A stretch of DNA of 64,000 bases from Paenibacillus sp. FSL W8-0426 (GTDB lineage: Bacteria > Bacillota > Bacilli > Paenibacillales > Paenibacillaceae): assembly GCF_037969725.1 (NCBI RefSeq), contig NZ_CP150203.1:3922001-3986000 (forward strand), given 5' to 3'. Position numbers and translations under genes: made by a program. Under the pieces are notes generated by a model. The model saw nothing but the letters and a program-made list of their open reading frames with translations. It searched no databases and was not told the DNA's origin. Of the stretch, positions 42,630-52,015 are shown piece after piece. Every line of letters starts with the position of its first letter. The stretch's first letter is position 1.

Positions 42630-43009
42630 GAGAGAAATTCGTAATGCTTTGCCTGGGATATTCTCGTCGACCAAATCCGGTGATTTCAAGTCACCGATGA
42701 TGAAAGCGCCGTCCAGTCACTAGATAAGAAAAGGAAAACGTCGGGCAAGCCTGCAAACAGGTTTGCTCATGCTCATCGTCTTCCTTGCATCGAAAAGAGC
42801 AAACGTTGAAATCCAACCCGTTTTGCCACCTCCAAACCCATTACAAGTGGTATTGTAAAGAAATTCACGATAAGAGCCTTAATATGCGCCAGGAGCATTC
42901 GAAAAATATTTAGAACGGAACGTTCATATGGATCCTGTGTCATGAGTGAGATGTGTTATTAAACATTTTTTTATACTGAAAGGGATGGGTGGGATGGATT
43001 TGGTGGCAT
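42630..43009. other. gene-free stretch
   Basis: No intact gene is seen. A short minus-strand frame around 42645-42705 has a coding-like sequence (FIIGDLKSPDLVDENIPGK) but lacks a start and is cut by stops. It may be the end of a lost gene. Confidence 0.35.
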
Positions 43010-43966
43010 TCAGCGATTTCTCACTACATCCCGCCAGTTCGCATTTGTAAGGATCTCTGCATCGTCACCGAAAAATACGTTTCCCGCTTGTTGATCGCCT
43101 TTCAGCCAATACATAAACCATGCAGTCATATATCCGTCAGCATGGTTCAGCATATCGCCGTGGTCCGTGTTTACGCGCCTTGCCATAACTTTGGTTACCG
43201 TATCGGGAATATTGGCATAATTTTGGTTAAGTGACCAAAGCGGGGTAATACCTTGCCCTTCTGTTGCCGTTATATCTTCAGCAGTTCCCGCATCAAAATA
43301 TCCCGTACCAGCAACCATGAAATAGGGGATTTTGACCTTAGATACGTCGTAGCTCCATTCCTTTCCGAATACGCTGTCCTGTCCCCAGTAGCTTGAAGTG
43401 GCGCTTGCTGTATACATGACTTTGTAGTATCCGCCGTTATCCTGATTGGTTACGGCGTTTATTGTCCCCACGCCTCCCTGCGAATGTCCGCCGATTCCAA
43501 TGTTGTCCACATCAATTTTACTATAAAAATCACTTTCGCGATCTTCATTCAGACTTAGCATAAAATCAAGGCTTGCAGACGATGATGCTCCTGTTCTTGA
43601 ATTTTCGTCCTCATTGCCAACAACAATGAATCCCCATGAAGCAAGATGTTTAAACACAGCTTTATATTTTGAAGCAGGGATCCCCGTGCCGTTTGCCATT
43701 ATAACGAGGGGATACGCAGACGAGCTTTCTTTCAATTCAGATGGAAACCAAATCTCATATTTCTTGAAGGTATCATTACCTGCGTCAAATTCCACATAAG
43801 AAACTTTATTTGTACCAAGTGCTGTATATTGTGCTTCGATGGGCTTGTCGGTCTTTACAAATTTATAATAATGTCCATTGCGATATGAAAGAAATGCAAG
43901 CACCGCCACAATTACCGCAATAACAACGAGAACCACAATCAGCAATATTCGTTTAAAGATTTTCAT
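43010..43966 (-). CDS. membrane-anchored alpha/beta hydrolase (dienelactone hydrolase-like)
   Basis: The product is 318 residues starting MKIFKRILLIV. One N-terminal membrane anchor spans about residues 6-28. The hydrolase domain has GIPASKYKAVFKHLASWGFIVVG, the elbow GGHSQGG near residue 148 and DHGDMLNHADGY near 275, likely with the histidine. The start is behind GAGGTG; the frame is open 84 codons further upstream but that part is basic and has no site. It lies 140 bases after the esterase gene in the same operon. The active domain should face the outside. Confidence 0.83.
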   Translation of the reverse strand: MKIFKRILLIVVLVVIAVIVAVLAFLSYRNGHYYKFVKTDKPIEAQYTALGTNKVSYVEFDAGNDTFKKYEIWFPSELKESSSAYPLVIMANGTGIPASKYKAVFKHLASWGFIVVGNEDENSRTGASSSASLDFMLSLNEDRESDFYSKIDVDNIGIGGHSQGGVGTINAVTNQDNGGYYKVMYTASATSSYWGQDSVFGKEWSYDVSKVKIPYFMVAGTGYFDAGTAEDITATEGQGITPLWSLNQNYANIPDTVTKVMARRVNTDHGDMLNHADGYMTAWFMYWLKGDQQAGNVFFGDDAEILTNANWRDVVRNR

Positions 43967-44105
43967 AAACTTCACCTCATTGCCACCTAATCTTCCCACA
44001 TGCTCATTTTCTTTTCGAGATACAGGCGATATTGCTTTTTGTCGTTTTGCAGTTCGTATCCGGAGTGGGAAACTCGATATTATTATGTTTCGACAATTGC
44101 ATCCC

Positions 44106-45071
44106 TTAATTCGGCATATATTTATCCAAATATTCATTGATTTTTTCAAAATAAAGTTTTGCTTCTTTTGGATCATTTTGTAAGCCGTGACCCGAACGCT
44201 TAAATTCAATGAAATCATGGGGAACGTTATTTTCCTTTAGAGCTTCAAGCAGATTTTTCGTTAGACCGAACGGCACGACTTTATCATAAGTGCCATAGGC
44301 AGCTAATGTTGGAACGGAATTCTTGGTAATATGTGTATAAGGTGAAATTTCATCTACGTACTTTTTGTACTCACCATTTCTCATCATTTCTGCAGTGATG
44401 CTTTCCCCTGTCATGATCGAGGCAAAAGCTGCACTTGCTTCAGCAGCTTCGTCAGATTCATATGGGCTATCGGTATTATCGATACCAAGCCATATGGATG
44501 GTTCGAAGCTAGGAGGGCCAACTCCTTCGAAGACCAATTTTACCGGAATTGGAGAGGAATCCGCATCACGGTACGCATAAAGTAAAGCAAGAGCTCCACC
44601 AGCAGATCCCCCAGATATAGCCATTTCATCAAGGTTATACCCCAGTTCAGCAGCCTTTTCTTTGATGACAGGTATACTTTGCTTAATTTCTTGAGACATT
44701 TGATAGAGGTTAACCGTATTTTCATCGGTGCGTAAGCTATAATTGATGCCCGCAGCTACATAGCCTTTAGAAGTAAAATATTTAAGCATATCGGCATCGT
44801 CATTTTTATCTCCGCTTGTAAATCCGCCCGCGTGAAGATAAACGACAAGACCATATGATTTTTTAGAATGATCTGCTGGAACATAGAGGTCATATTTGTT
44901 CAATTCTTCTTTGCCATATTCTAAATCTGTATAAATGGTTCCGACTGAATCACTCCAGTCTACATGTAATGGGTTACTAAACGTAGGAAACTTTAGTTTC
45001 AAGAAGGCCGAACCGGAAAAAACCAATACAAAAGTAAGAATGCAGGTTAATATCCACATCATTTTTTTCAT
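44106..45071 (-). CDS. alpha/beta hydrolase of the HSL/BD-FAE type, secreted or membrane-anchored
   Basis: The product is 321 residues starting MKKMMWIL. An N-terminal signal or anchor (about 4-25) precedes the esterase domain: YLHAGGFTSGDKND is the HGG-like oxyanion motif (as HAGG) near residue 82, SGGSAGGALALL near 146 has the nucleophile serine, and RSGHGLQNDP near 290 the histidine. The ATG shares its A with the TGA of the 38-residue peptide gene, so translation is coupled. It likely hydrolyses acyl esters outside the cytoplasm. Confidence 0.83.
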   Translation of the reverse strand: MKKMMWILTCILTFVLVFSGSAFLKLKFPTFSNPLHVDWSDSVGTIYTDLEYGKEELNKYDLYVPADHSKKSYGLVVYLHAGGFTSGDKNDDADMLKYFTSKGYVAAGINYSLRTDENTVNLYQMSQEIKQSIPVIKEKAAELGYNLDEMAISGGSAGGALALLYAYRDADSSPIPVKLVFEGVGPPSFEPSIWLGIDNTDSPYESDEAAEASAAFASIMTGESITAEMMRNGEYKKYVDEISPYTHITKNSVPTLAAYGTYDKVVPFGLTKNLLEALKENNVPHDFIEFKRSGHGLQNDPKEAKLYFEKINEYLDKYMPN

Positions 45072-45187
45072 CAGAATAATTTTCCTCCCAATAACAGATC
45101 CAACATCAGACGGACTGCTAATCTGCCTAACACAAATGCGGCTACCGCAATTATGGCAAGAATGACAAGACGTTTTTTGGTTATCAT
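45071..45187 (-). CDS. 38-residue membrane peptide
   Basis: The ATG has AAGGAG five bases upstream and opens a 38-codon frame: MITKKRLVILAIIAV at the start, one hydrophobic helix to about residue 20, then a basic amphipathic part ending LLGGKLF. Its TGA overlaps the ATG of the esterase gene by one base, as TGATG. A clear ribosome site plus this overlap argue that it is translated. It could be a leader for coupling or a small subunit. Confidence 0.65.
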   Translation of the reverse strand: MITKKRLVILAIIAVAAFVLGRLAVRLMLDLLLGGKLF

Positions 45188-45374
45188 CGTTTCTCCTTTT
45201 CTTCATTCTCGAGATATTAATGAATTGTTTGCGCTGGAGCAAACATTACCATGAAAAAATAAACTGAAAATAAACCACTATAAACGAATTGAACTTTGTT
45301 CACTTGAAACAGTGCTTTATGATAGAATGCAGTTCTAAGTTACGCATACACATCAACGGAAAGGAATGAGGGTG

Positions 45375-46052
45375 ATGTTCCAAATCCTCGTTGCAGAAGA
45401 CGATAAAAATACGGCCAAATTAATGAAAACCATTATTGGCTCTGCCGGATATGAGGTATATTTGGCGGAGAACGGCATGGTGGCGCTAGAAATATTGGAC
45501 AAGCAGCATATTGACCTGATTGTGCTCGATATCATGATGCCACACCTGGACGGATTCGAACTGACTCAAATGATCCGAGAAAGCAGGAATGATATCCCTA
45601 TACTTATGGTCAGTGCAAAACATCTGCCTGCAGACAAACGAAAAGGCTTTATGGCAGGAACAGACGATTATATGGTCAAACCTGTGGACGAAGACGAGAT
45701 GCTTCTTCGAATCAAGGCTTTGCTGCGAAGGGCCAAAATCCTTAACGAGCGAAAGCTTCATATCGGGAAGATTACGCTTCAATATGATTCATTAACGGTG
45801 ACGAGGGAGAACGACGTGCAGACGCTGCCGCAGAAAGAGTTCTATTTGTTATATAAGCTGCTATCTTACCCCGACAAAATTTTTACCCGGATTCAGTTGA
45901 TGGACGAAATTTGGGGCATGGAATCCGAGACGAACGATGTTACGCTCAATGTTCACATCAACCGGCTAAGAAAGCGATTCAGCGATTATCCGGAATTCGA
46001 AATCATTGCGATTCGAGGCATCGGTTATAAGGCGGTTAAACACGGTGATTAA
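45375..46052 (+). CDS. OmpR family response regulator
   Basis: The product is 225 residues starting MFQILVAEDDK (ATG 45375; an ATG nine bases upstream is possible). The receiver domain has EDDK, phospho-acceptor Asp in VLDIMMPHLDG near residue 51, Ser in LMVSAKH and Lys in VKPVDED. The output winged helix ends IRGIGYKAVKH. It overlaps the kinase gene and is divergent from the esterase operon, which is a plausible target. Confidence 0.95.
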   Translation: MFQILVAEDDKNTAKLMKTIIGSAGYEVYLAENGMVALEILDKQHIDLIVLDIMMPHLDGFELTQMIRESRNDIPILMVSAKHLPADKRKGFMAGTDDYMVKPVDEDEMLLRIKALLRRAKILNERKLHIGKITLQYDSLTVTRENDVQTLPQKEFYLLYKLLSYPDKIFTRIQLMDEIWGMESETNDVTLNVHINRLRKRFSDYPEFEIIAIRGIGYKAVKHGD

Positions 46053-47121
46053 AAAGAAAATCAACTTTACCGAAAAGGGTTACTTACGCGGCTTTGGTTT
46101 GACTTTCATGTTTACGTTCATTGTGTTGTTTATTTTGCTCATATCCATTTTTCTTTCGTTTATCATTATCGTGTTTCTAGCATACATCGGGCTTTACACG
46201 CTGCCTCCAGCAGACGAGCCGAATTCCGGAGGCGGGGTATGGCTTATCTCTTATTTCGGAACCGTAAGTGTTCTGGTCAGTGTTTTGGCGTCGCTTATTT
46301 TTAGCCGGATCCCCCTCTCCCCCATCCGCGAAGTCATTGATGCTTCCCAAGAGCTTGCCAAAGGAAATTTTGCCGTCAGGATCCATCTCAAAGGGGCGAA
46401 AGAGCTGAAAAAATTGAACCAAAGTTTCAACCACATGGCAGAAGAACTGGGGAGCCTTGAAATGCTGCGTTCCGATTTCATTAATAACTTTTCACATGAA
46501 TTCAAAACGCCGATTGTTTCTTTAAGGGGATATGCGAAGGTATTGAAAAAAGACAATTTGTCGGAAGCAGAACGCAATGAATATTTGGATATCATTATTC
46601 ATGAATCGGAGCGTCTTGCCGAACTGGCCACGAATGTCCTTCAGTTGACCAAAATTGAAAGCCAAACCATTATCACGGAAAAGACGTTGTTTAACGTAAC
46701 CGAACAAATAAGAAATGCTGTCGTATTGTTGGATTCGAAATGGTCCGCTAAAAACATTCGTTTCCACTTCGATTCGGCCGAAGTCATGGTTGTAGCAAAT
46801 GAAGATATGCTCAGCCAGGTTTGGATCAATCTTCTGGACAATGCAATCAAGTTCTCTCCCTCGGATTCAGAGATCAAAATCGATATCGAATCAAGAGATC
46901 AACAGACCCGCATCTCTATTCATGACAATGGCCCGGGGATCGACTTGAGTAAGCAAAAATACATTTTCGACAAATTTTATCAGGGAGATGCCTCACACGC
47001 CTCTCCTGGATATGGGTTAGGTTTGAGCATTGCTCACAAAATCATTGCCTTGCACAACGGAACAATTAGAGTTGCAAAATCCGATGACACCGGCACAACA
47101 TTTGAGGTGATTCTTCCGTGA
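46045..47121 (+). CDS. sensor histidine kinase
   Basis: The product is 358 residues starting at GTG 46045 (AAGGCGG upstream), overlapping the regulator stop by eight bases. It has two membrane helices (about 17-48 and 70-90), HAMP (about 92-145), the HisKA H-box SHEFKTP near residue 154, N-box NLLDNAIKFS and G-box GYGLGLSIAHK. Only about 20 residues lie outside the membrane, so it may sense within the membrane. It pairs with the preceding regulator. Confidence 0.94.
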   Translation: MIKKKINFTEKGYLRGFGLTFMFTFIVLFILLISIFLSFIIIVFLAYIGLYTLPPADEPNSGGGVWLISYFGTVSVLVSVLASLIFSRIPLSPIREVIDASQELAKGNFAVRIHLKGAKELKKLNQSFNHMAEELGSLEMLRSDFINNFSHEFKTPIVSLRGYAKVLKKDNLSEAERNEYLDIIIHESERLAELATNVLQLTKIESQTIITEKTLFNVTEQIRNAVVLLDSKWSAKNIRFHFDSAEVMVVANEDMLSQVWINLLDNAIKFSPSDSEIKIDIESRDQQTRISIHDNGPGIDLSKQKYIFDKFYQGDASHASPGYGLGLSIAHKIIALHNGTIRVAKSDDTGTTFEVILP

Positions 47122-47554
47122 AGGCTACGATCTGCCCTTTGGGCTTGTTTTGTCCTGGCCACCAACCTGATTTGTTTTCAACATAAAGTTTAGCAAAAAA
47201 CAGCTGATCAACGGATCGACTGTTTTGTTGCCTTTATTCTGATTTTTTTAAAACAATTGCTGAAGTAAATGCGTAAACTGCCACCCCACTCGCCTCCAAA
47301 CTACCAGGTCCCGATGCCGATCACCAATACGTCAAACCCCGTTTTTCCATTCTGCGATATTCATAACCAACCCCTCCCGCTTGATTTTTTATGGACTTCG
47401 GTGTCGATTTCAATGTAACACGGGACTGCTCGTCACAAAAATACTTATTGCAGCGTCCTCCCCGATGGCTTGTTATTATGATTCTCTGCCGAGTTTAAGC
47501 GCCGGATGCTTCGGAAATAATGGGGCTAGCAATATCGAGAGAAAGAAGACCCCC
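47122..47554 (+). other. gene-free stretch before the germination operon
   Basis: It contains a weak terminator hairpin (47194-47230) after the kinase gene. The rest is the presumed promoter region of the germinant receptor operon. A frame is open from 47381 into the first ger gene but has no ribosome site or GerA-like sequence before 47555. Confidence 0.45.
47194..47230 (+). terminator. possible terminator after histidine kinase
   Basis: CAAAAAACAG pairs with CTGTTTTGTTG, with inner GATC complementarity. The T run is weak. Confidence 0.4.
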
Positions 47555-49156
47555 ATGCGGATTCGCAGAAAAAACAGCAAGACCGGGAACTTCGACAGTA
47601 ACGGGAAAAGTTCGAGTCATTCGCCCCCTCCATCGGAGGACATGCTGCTTTCCGATCTGCAGGCCAGTTTGCAAAAGATCCGGCAGACGCTCGGAAACAG
47701 CACCGATATCGGTATCCGGGAAATTCCGTTTGGTGAGTCGGGTGAAGCCAGCATAGCGCTTCTTTATACCGACGGACTGGCCGATCAGAACATCATCTAC
47801 GAGTCGGTCATGAAAACCGTCGCTCACATGGCCAAAGCCGACGGGCAACAGGATCCGGAATGCTCTATCGTTAACGACGGTAACCGCCTTTTGAAAGAAA
47901 TCTCACTGTACAATCAGGAAATCAAGATGGTAAACGACTATAGAACTCTGTTCCACGCCTTGTTGTCCGGGGATACCGTCGTTTTGATGAATGGCTCCGC
48001 GGAAGGCCTTATTGCTGGTACAAAGGGATGGAAGGACCGTGGTGTGACAGAAACCTCGGCGGAGAATGTCGTCCGCGGTCCCCGGGAAGCTTTTTCCGAG
48101 TCCCTGCGTACCAATACATCGATGATTCGCAGAAAAATCAAGGACCCTAATCTATGGCTGGAATCGATGCAGATCGGAAGGGTGACGCAAACCGATGTCG
48201 GCATGATGTACATCAATGGAATTGCCAATCCGGAGATCGTCCAGGAAGTTCGCGATCGCCTGAGACGGATCGATGTGGACAGCATTCTGGAAAGCGGATA
48301 TATCGAAGAATTTATCCAGGACACCACGTTTACGCCGTTCCCTACCATCTACAACTCCGAACGCCCCGATGTTATTGCGGCTGAACTGCTGGAGGGAAAG
48401 GTTGCCATTCTGGTGGACGGAACCCCGTTCGTTCTGATCGTTCCGGCCCTGCTGGTGTCTTTCCTGCAAGCTTCCGAGGACTACTACCAGCGGTGGGACA
48501 TCAGCAGCTTTTTACGCATTCTGCGCTATCTGAGTATCTTTATATCGCTGCTGGGGCCCTCCCTTTATATCGCGATCACGACTTTCCACCAGGAAATGCT
48601 TCCGACCCAGCTTTTGTTCGGGTTGGCCGCGCAGCGGGAGCAAATCCCGTTTCCGGCTTTCGTTGAAGCCTTATTGATGGAGCTGACCTTTGAGATTCTG
48701 CGGGAAGCCGGGGTTCGGCTGCCTAAAAATATCGGCTCCGCGATTTCGATCGTCGGCACCCTGGTCATCGGCCAAGCAGCCGTAGAGGCGGGGATTATAT
48801 CCGCGACCATGGTCATCGTCGTGGCGATTACGGCCATATCCAGCTTTGTACTTCCGTCTTTCAATATGTCGATCGCCTTCCGCATGCTGCGCTTCCCGTT
48901 GATGGCGCTCGCCGGGTCCTTCGGCCTGTTCGGCATTTTTGTCGGTATCATGGCCTTGATCCTCCATTTATGCAGCCTTCGTTCCTTTGGAGTTCCCTAT
49001 ATAACGTCTCTTGCTCCGTTAATACCGGAATCCCAAAAGGATGCCATCCTGCGTTTCCCGCATTGGATGCTCAATAAACGTCCAAGGATGACTACCGGGC
49101 GCAACCAGACGCGCAGGCCGGGCAATCCTCCGAAGAAATCGCGAAATGAAAATTGA
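47555..49156 (+). CDS. spore germination protein, GerA/GerKA subunit
   Basis: The product is 533 residues starting MRIRRKNSK. The N-terminal domain binds germinant: LQASLQKIRQTLGNSTDIGIREI, ALLYTDGLAD, SAENVVRGPREAFSESLRTNTSMIRRKIKDPNLW and YINGIANPEIV are GerA family blocks. Four to five membrane helices follow (about 280-480) with PTIYNSERPDVIAAELLEGKVAILVDGTPFVL before them. It is the A subunit of a germinant receptor that forms an ion channel in the spore inner membrane. The ribosome site AGAAAG is weak. First of four genes in the order A, C, small, B. Confidence 0.95.
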   Translation: MRIRRKNSKTGNFDSNGKSSSHSPPPSEDMLLSDLQASLQKIRQTLGNSTDIGIREIPFGESGEASIALLYTDGLADQNIIYESVMKTVAHMAKADGQQDPECSIVNDGNRLLKEISLYNQEIKMVNDYRTLFHALLSGDTVVLMNGSAEGLIAGTKGWKDRGVTETSAENVVRGPREAFSESLRTNTSMIRRKIKDPNLWLESMQIGRVTQTDVGMMYINGIANPEIVQEVRDRLRRIDVDSILESGYIEEFIQDTTFTPFPTIYNSERPDVIAAELLEGKVAILVDGTPFVLIVPALLVSFLQASEDYYQRWDISSFLRILRYLSIFISLLGPSLYIAITTFHQEMLPTQLLFGLAAQREQIPFPAFVEALLMELTFEILREAGVRLPKNIGSAISIVGTLVIGQAAVEAGIISATMVIVVAITAISSFVLPSFNMSIAFRMLRFPLMALAGSFGLFGIFVGIMALILHLCSLRSFGVPYITSLAPLIPESQKDAILRFPHWMLNKRPRMTTGRNQTRRPGNPPKKSRNEN

Positions 49157-49186
49157 AGCCATCACGGGAAAGCGGGTGAATGCGAC

Positions 49187-50392
49187 ATGAAACGAATCGG
49201 GGGGTTGCTTCTGCTCTACATGCTGATCGCCCTGTTGTTGAGCGGCTGTTGGAACCGCAGAGAACTGAATGAACTCGGGATCGCGGTGGCCGCCGGGATT
49301 GACCGTGTGGAGGACCGTTACCGCTTGTCCGTCCAGGTCGTCGTGCCCGGTCAGGTCGCTTCCAAAAAAGCGGGCGGCTCCCAGGCACCGGCCACCTTAT
49401 ATACGGCCGAAGGCGACACGATTTTTGAAGCGGCCCGGAGGATGAGTCAAGTGAGTCCGCGAAAAATTTATTTTTCGCACCTGCGCATGTTCCTGATCGG
49501 CGAGTCGATGGCCAAAGATGGTATCGCCAAGATTCTCGATTTTTTGCTGAGGGATCATGAGTTTCGAACCGATTTCTATCTCGTGGCCACCAAAGGCGCC
49601 ACCGCCGAGGAGGCCCTGAAAATCATGACGCCCCTGGAGTCCATACCAGCCAACAAATTGTTCAGTTCGCTGCAAGCTTCAGAGCGGGTATGGTCACCCA
49701 GCATCACAGTGACGTTGGATGAGTTGATTAACGACCTGAGCAGTGAAGGAAAGAATCCCATATTAACCGGTTTGGAAATCATCGGAGACCGTGAAATCGG
49801 GGAAACCCCAGAGAACGTGAATACGATCAAGACCCCCGGAAATCTCCGATTTGTCGGACTCGCCGTTTTTAAAACAGACAAGCTGGTTGGTTGGCTAAAC
49901 GAGAGAGAGAGCAGAGGGTACCGCTATGTCACAGGCGGAGTAAAAAGCTCCGTCGCTTTCGTCTCCTGCGGCGATAAAGGAAAAGTAACCCTGGAAACCG
50001 TCCGAAGCGATACGAAAGTTACAGGAAAGGTCATCGACTCCAACCCGGAAATTGAGATCAAGGCGTACGTCGAGGGGAATGTGGGCGCCGTAGAGTGCAA
50101 AGGACTGGATCTGACGCAGACAAAATCCATCGAAGAATTGGAAACCAAAATGGAAAATAAGGCGGAGCAGTTGATGAAATCGGTCGTTGCAAAAGTACAG
50201 GAAGAGTATAAAGTCGATGTCTTCGGTTTCGGCGAAGCCATCCGCCGTTCGAATCCCGGTTTCTGGAAACGGGTCAAACAGGATTGGAATGAACGTTACT
50301 TTCCGAACCTGCCCGTCAGGGTCAAGGTGGATTACCATATCCGCAGAACGGGAATAACCAACAATACGTTCATCAATAACATCGAGGAATGA
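49187..50392 (+). CDS. spore germination lipoprotein, GerC/GerKC subunit
   Basis: The product is 401 residues. A signal peptide with lipobox LLLSGC (Cys at residue 21) is followed by the family start CWNRRELNELGIAVAAGIDR. A domain pair with RKIYFSHLRMFLIGESMAKDGI and the C-terminal domain ending FPNLPVRVKVDYHIRRTGITNN match GerC. It is anchored to the outer face of the spore inner membrane and needed for receptor function. Thirty bases separate it from the A-subunit gene. Confidence 0.95.
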   Translation: MKRIGGLLLLYMLIALLLSGCWNRRELNELGIAVAAGIDRVEDRYRLSVQVVVPGQVASKKAGGSQAPATLYTAEGDTIFEAARRMSQVSPRKIYFSHLRMFLIGESMAKDGIAKILDFLLRDHEFRTDFYLVATKGATAEEALKIMTPLESIPANKLFSSLQASERVWSPSITVTLDELINDLSSEGKNPILTGLEIIGDREIGETPENVNTIKTPGNLRFVGLAVFKTDKLVGWLNERESRGYRYVTGGVKSSVAFVSCGDKGKVTLETVRSDTKVTGKVIDSNPEIEIKAYVEGNVGAVECKGLDLTQTKSIEELETKMENKAEQLMKSVVAKVQEEYKVDVFGFGEAIRRSNPGFWKRVKQDWNERYFPNLPVRVKVDYHIRRTGITNNTFINNIEE

Positions 50393-50402
50393 GGCGAGAC
50401 GA

Positions 50403-50639
50403 TTGATCAAAATATTAATGATTCTGGTCGTTGCTGCCTTGATCTCCTGGATTGAGCTTCCCCGGCTGATCCGGGAGAAGGAAAGGAGCACCGTTTGGGG
50501 TTTCTCCGTTCTGCTCCTTATCGGCGTCGGAATTTCGGTAGCTCAGACCCTGTTCACCGACCTTCCGACACCTTTGGCTTACATTACGATGGCACTCAGA
50601 CCACTCAGCCGCTTTCTTACGGACTTGGATCTGATCTAA
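50403..50639 (+). CDS. small two-helix germination protein
   Basis: The product is 78 residues with two membrane helices (about 2-17 and 33-48), starting at TTG behind GAGGCGAG. It lies between the C and B genes of the receptor operon. Small two-helix D subunits occur in many ger operons and modulate receptor activity. Confidence 0.8.
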   Translation: MIKILMILVVAALISWIELPRLIREKERSTVWGFSVLLLIGVGISVAQTLFTDLPTPLAYITMALRPLSRFLTDLDLI

Positions 50640-50660
50640 TTTCAAGAAAGGAACATACCT

Positions 50661-51767
50661 ATGCCGGAGTATAAAATATCTTTGCCCCAGCTTATGATTG
50701 TGACGGCGATGTTTACGATCGGCAGCGGCATTCTGCTCGTCCCCTCGGGCATGGCCTCCATCGCCAAACAAGATGCCTGGATCGCCGCGTTGATTGGCGT
50801 TCTCTTCGGCTTCATCACGCTTTCGGTACATATGTTGCTGGCCAGAATGTATCCCGAAAAGAACCTGACGCAAATCTGTGAGGCCCTGCTGGGCAAATGG
50901 GTCGGAAAAGCCGTAGGCTTTGTTTTTCTGGTCACTTTTTTTCTGTGCGGTCCCACCACGGTTCTTCAGGAAATTGGAACCTTTGTGACGATCCAAATGA
51001 TGCCCGAGACCCCGATCGAGGCGATCATCATTCTTTTTGGCGTGATCGTTGCCCTGGGGAGCCGACTGGGCCTCGAAGTCCTGACCCGCTCCACCGAGTT
51101 GATGTTTCCCTGGGTTTTGTTTCTGTTTACGGCCATGACCCTGCTGCTGCTATCCGAGGTAAAGTTGGAACAGGCGCTTCCCATATTGGAGTTTGGGGCC
51201 GCTCCGCTGTTTCCGGCCGGCCTTTCTTTTGCCAGCGTGGTGTTTTTTCCACATATTATACTCCTGATGATTTACCCGGCTTCCGCAAACCATCCGGAGC
51301 AGGCCCATAAAGCCGTGTATATTGGAACCCTGATCGGCAGTATCATGCTGGTCATTATTGTTGCGCTAACCATTCTGGTACTCGGCCCCAATATTACGGC
51401 AGAAAGCATGTACCCTAGCTATTTGCTCGCCCAAAAAATCAATATCGGCAATTTTTTGCAGCGGATCGAGGCGGTCATGGCCATTATGTGGTTTATCTCG
51501 CTGTTTTTCCGAATTTCCCTCTACCTGTATATGATCGTCGCCGGCCTTTCCCAAATCTTCGGGATTAAAAATAGTCAAGCTCTCATGCTGCCTACCGGGT
51601 GGATCATGGTTACCATGGCGGTCTTTATCTATCCTAATGTGGCTTATAGGCAGTCTTGGGACGCCAAAGTGTGGATCCCTTTTACCCTTGTCATAGGGGT
51701 TCTCCTTCCCTTGCTGCTGCTGGGCCTGCACGGAATCCGGAAACTTCGGTCAAGGAAGTCGGCGTAG
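50661..51767 (+). CDS. spore germination protein, GerB/GerKB subunit
   Basis: The product is 368 residues with about ten membrane helices, of the endospore germination permease (APC superfamily) type. The start MPEYKISLPQLMIVTAMFTIGSGILLVPSGMA is typical, followed by YPEKNLTQICEALLGKWVGKAVGFVF. It forms the transporter-like subunit thought to bind the germinant. RBS AAAGGAA. It is last in the operon, and a terminator follows at 51926-51966. Confidence 0.94.
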   Translation: MPEYKISLPQLMIVTAMFTIGSGILLVPSGMASIAKQDAWIAALIGVLFGFITLSVHMLLARMYPEKNLTQICEALLGKWVGKAVGFVFLVTFFLCGPTTVLQEIGTFVTIQMMPETPIEAIIILFGVIVALGSRLGLEVLTRSTELMFPWVLFLFTAMTLLLLSEVKLEQALPILEFGAAPLFPAGLSFASVVFFPHIILLMIYPASANHPEQAHKAVYIGTLIGSIMLVIIVALTILVLGPNITAESMYPSYLLAQKINIGNFLQRIEAVMAIMWFISLFFRISLYLYMIVAGLSQIFGIKNSQALMLPTGWIMVTMAVFIYPNVAYRQSWDAKVWIPFTLVIGVLLPLLLLGLHGIRKLRSRKSA

Positions 51768-51925
51768 CTGCGTCTAGCCTTCTATGAATGTCGTAACCAG
51801 CATTCTTCTTCCATTTGTAGTCGCCCGCACGTGAAATTTCAGCGATTTTGCACAGCCAAATCACAGGAGCTCACGTAATAGTAAAGCACGCAAACAAGCA
51901 ACAATGATCAAATGTATGAACGAAA

Positions 51926-51966
51926 AAGAAGGCAGATTCCATCCATAAACGGATGACTGCCTTCTC
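51926..51966 (+). terminator. terminator after germination operon
   Basis: AGAAGGCAG...CATCC pairs with GGATG...CTGCCTTCT in a long stem, about 160 bases past the last ger gene. Confidence 0.65.
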
Positions 51967-52015
51967 TAGGGGGCATGTACTTTCCATGAAAACGTCGAGT
52001 ACAAAGTTCGTCTAA

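Noticed and set aside
42645-42705. Minus-strand coding-like stretch FIIGDLKSPDLVDENIPGK
   Set aside because: Too short, no start signal and stops close by; perhaps a gene remnant, not called.
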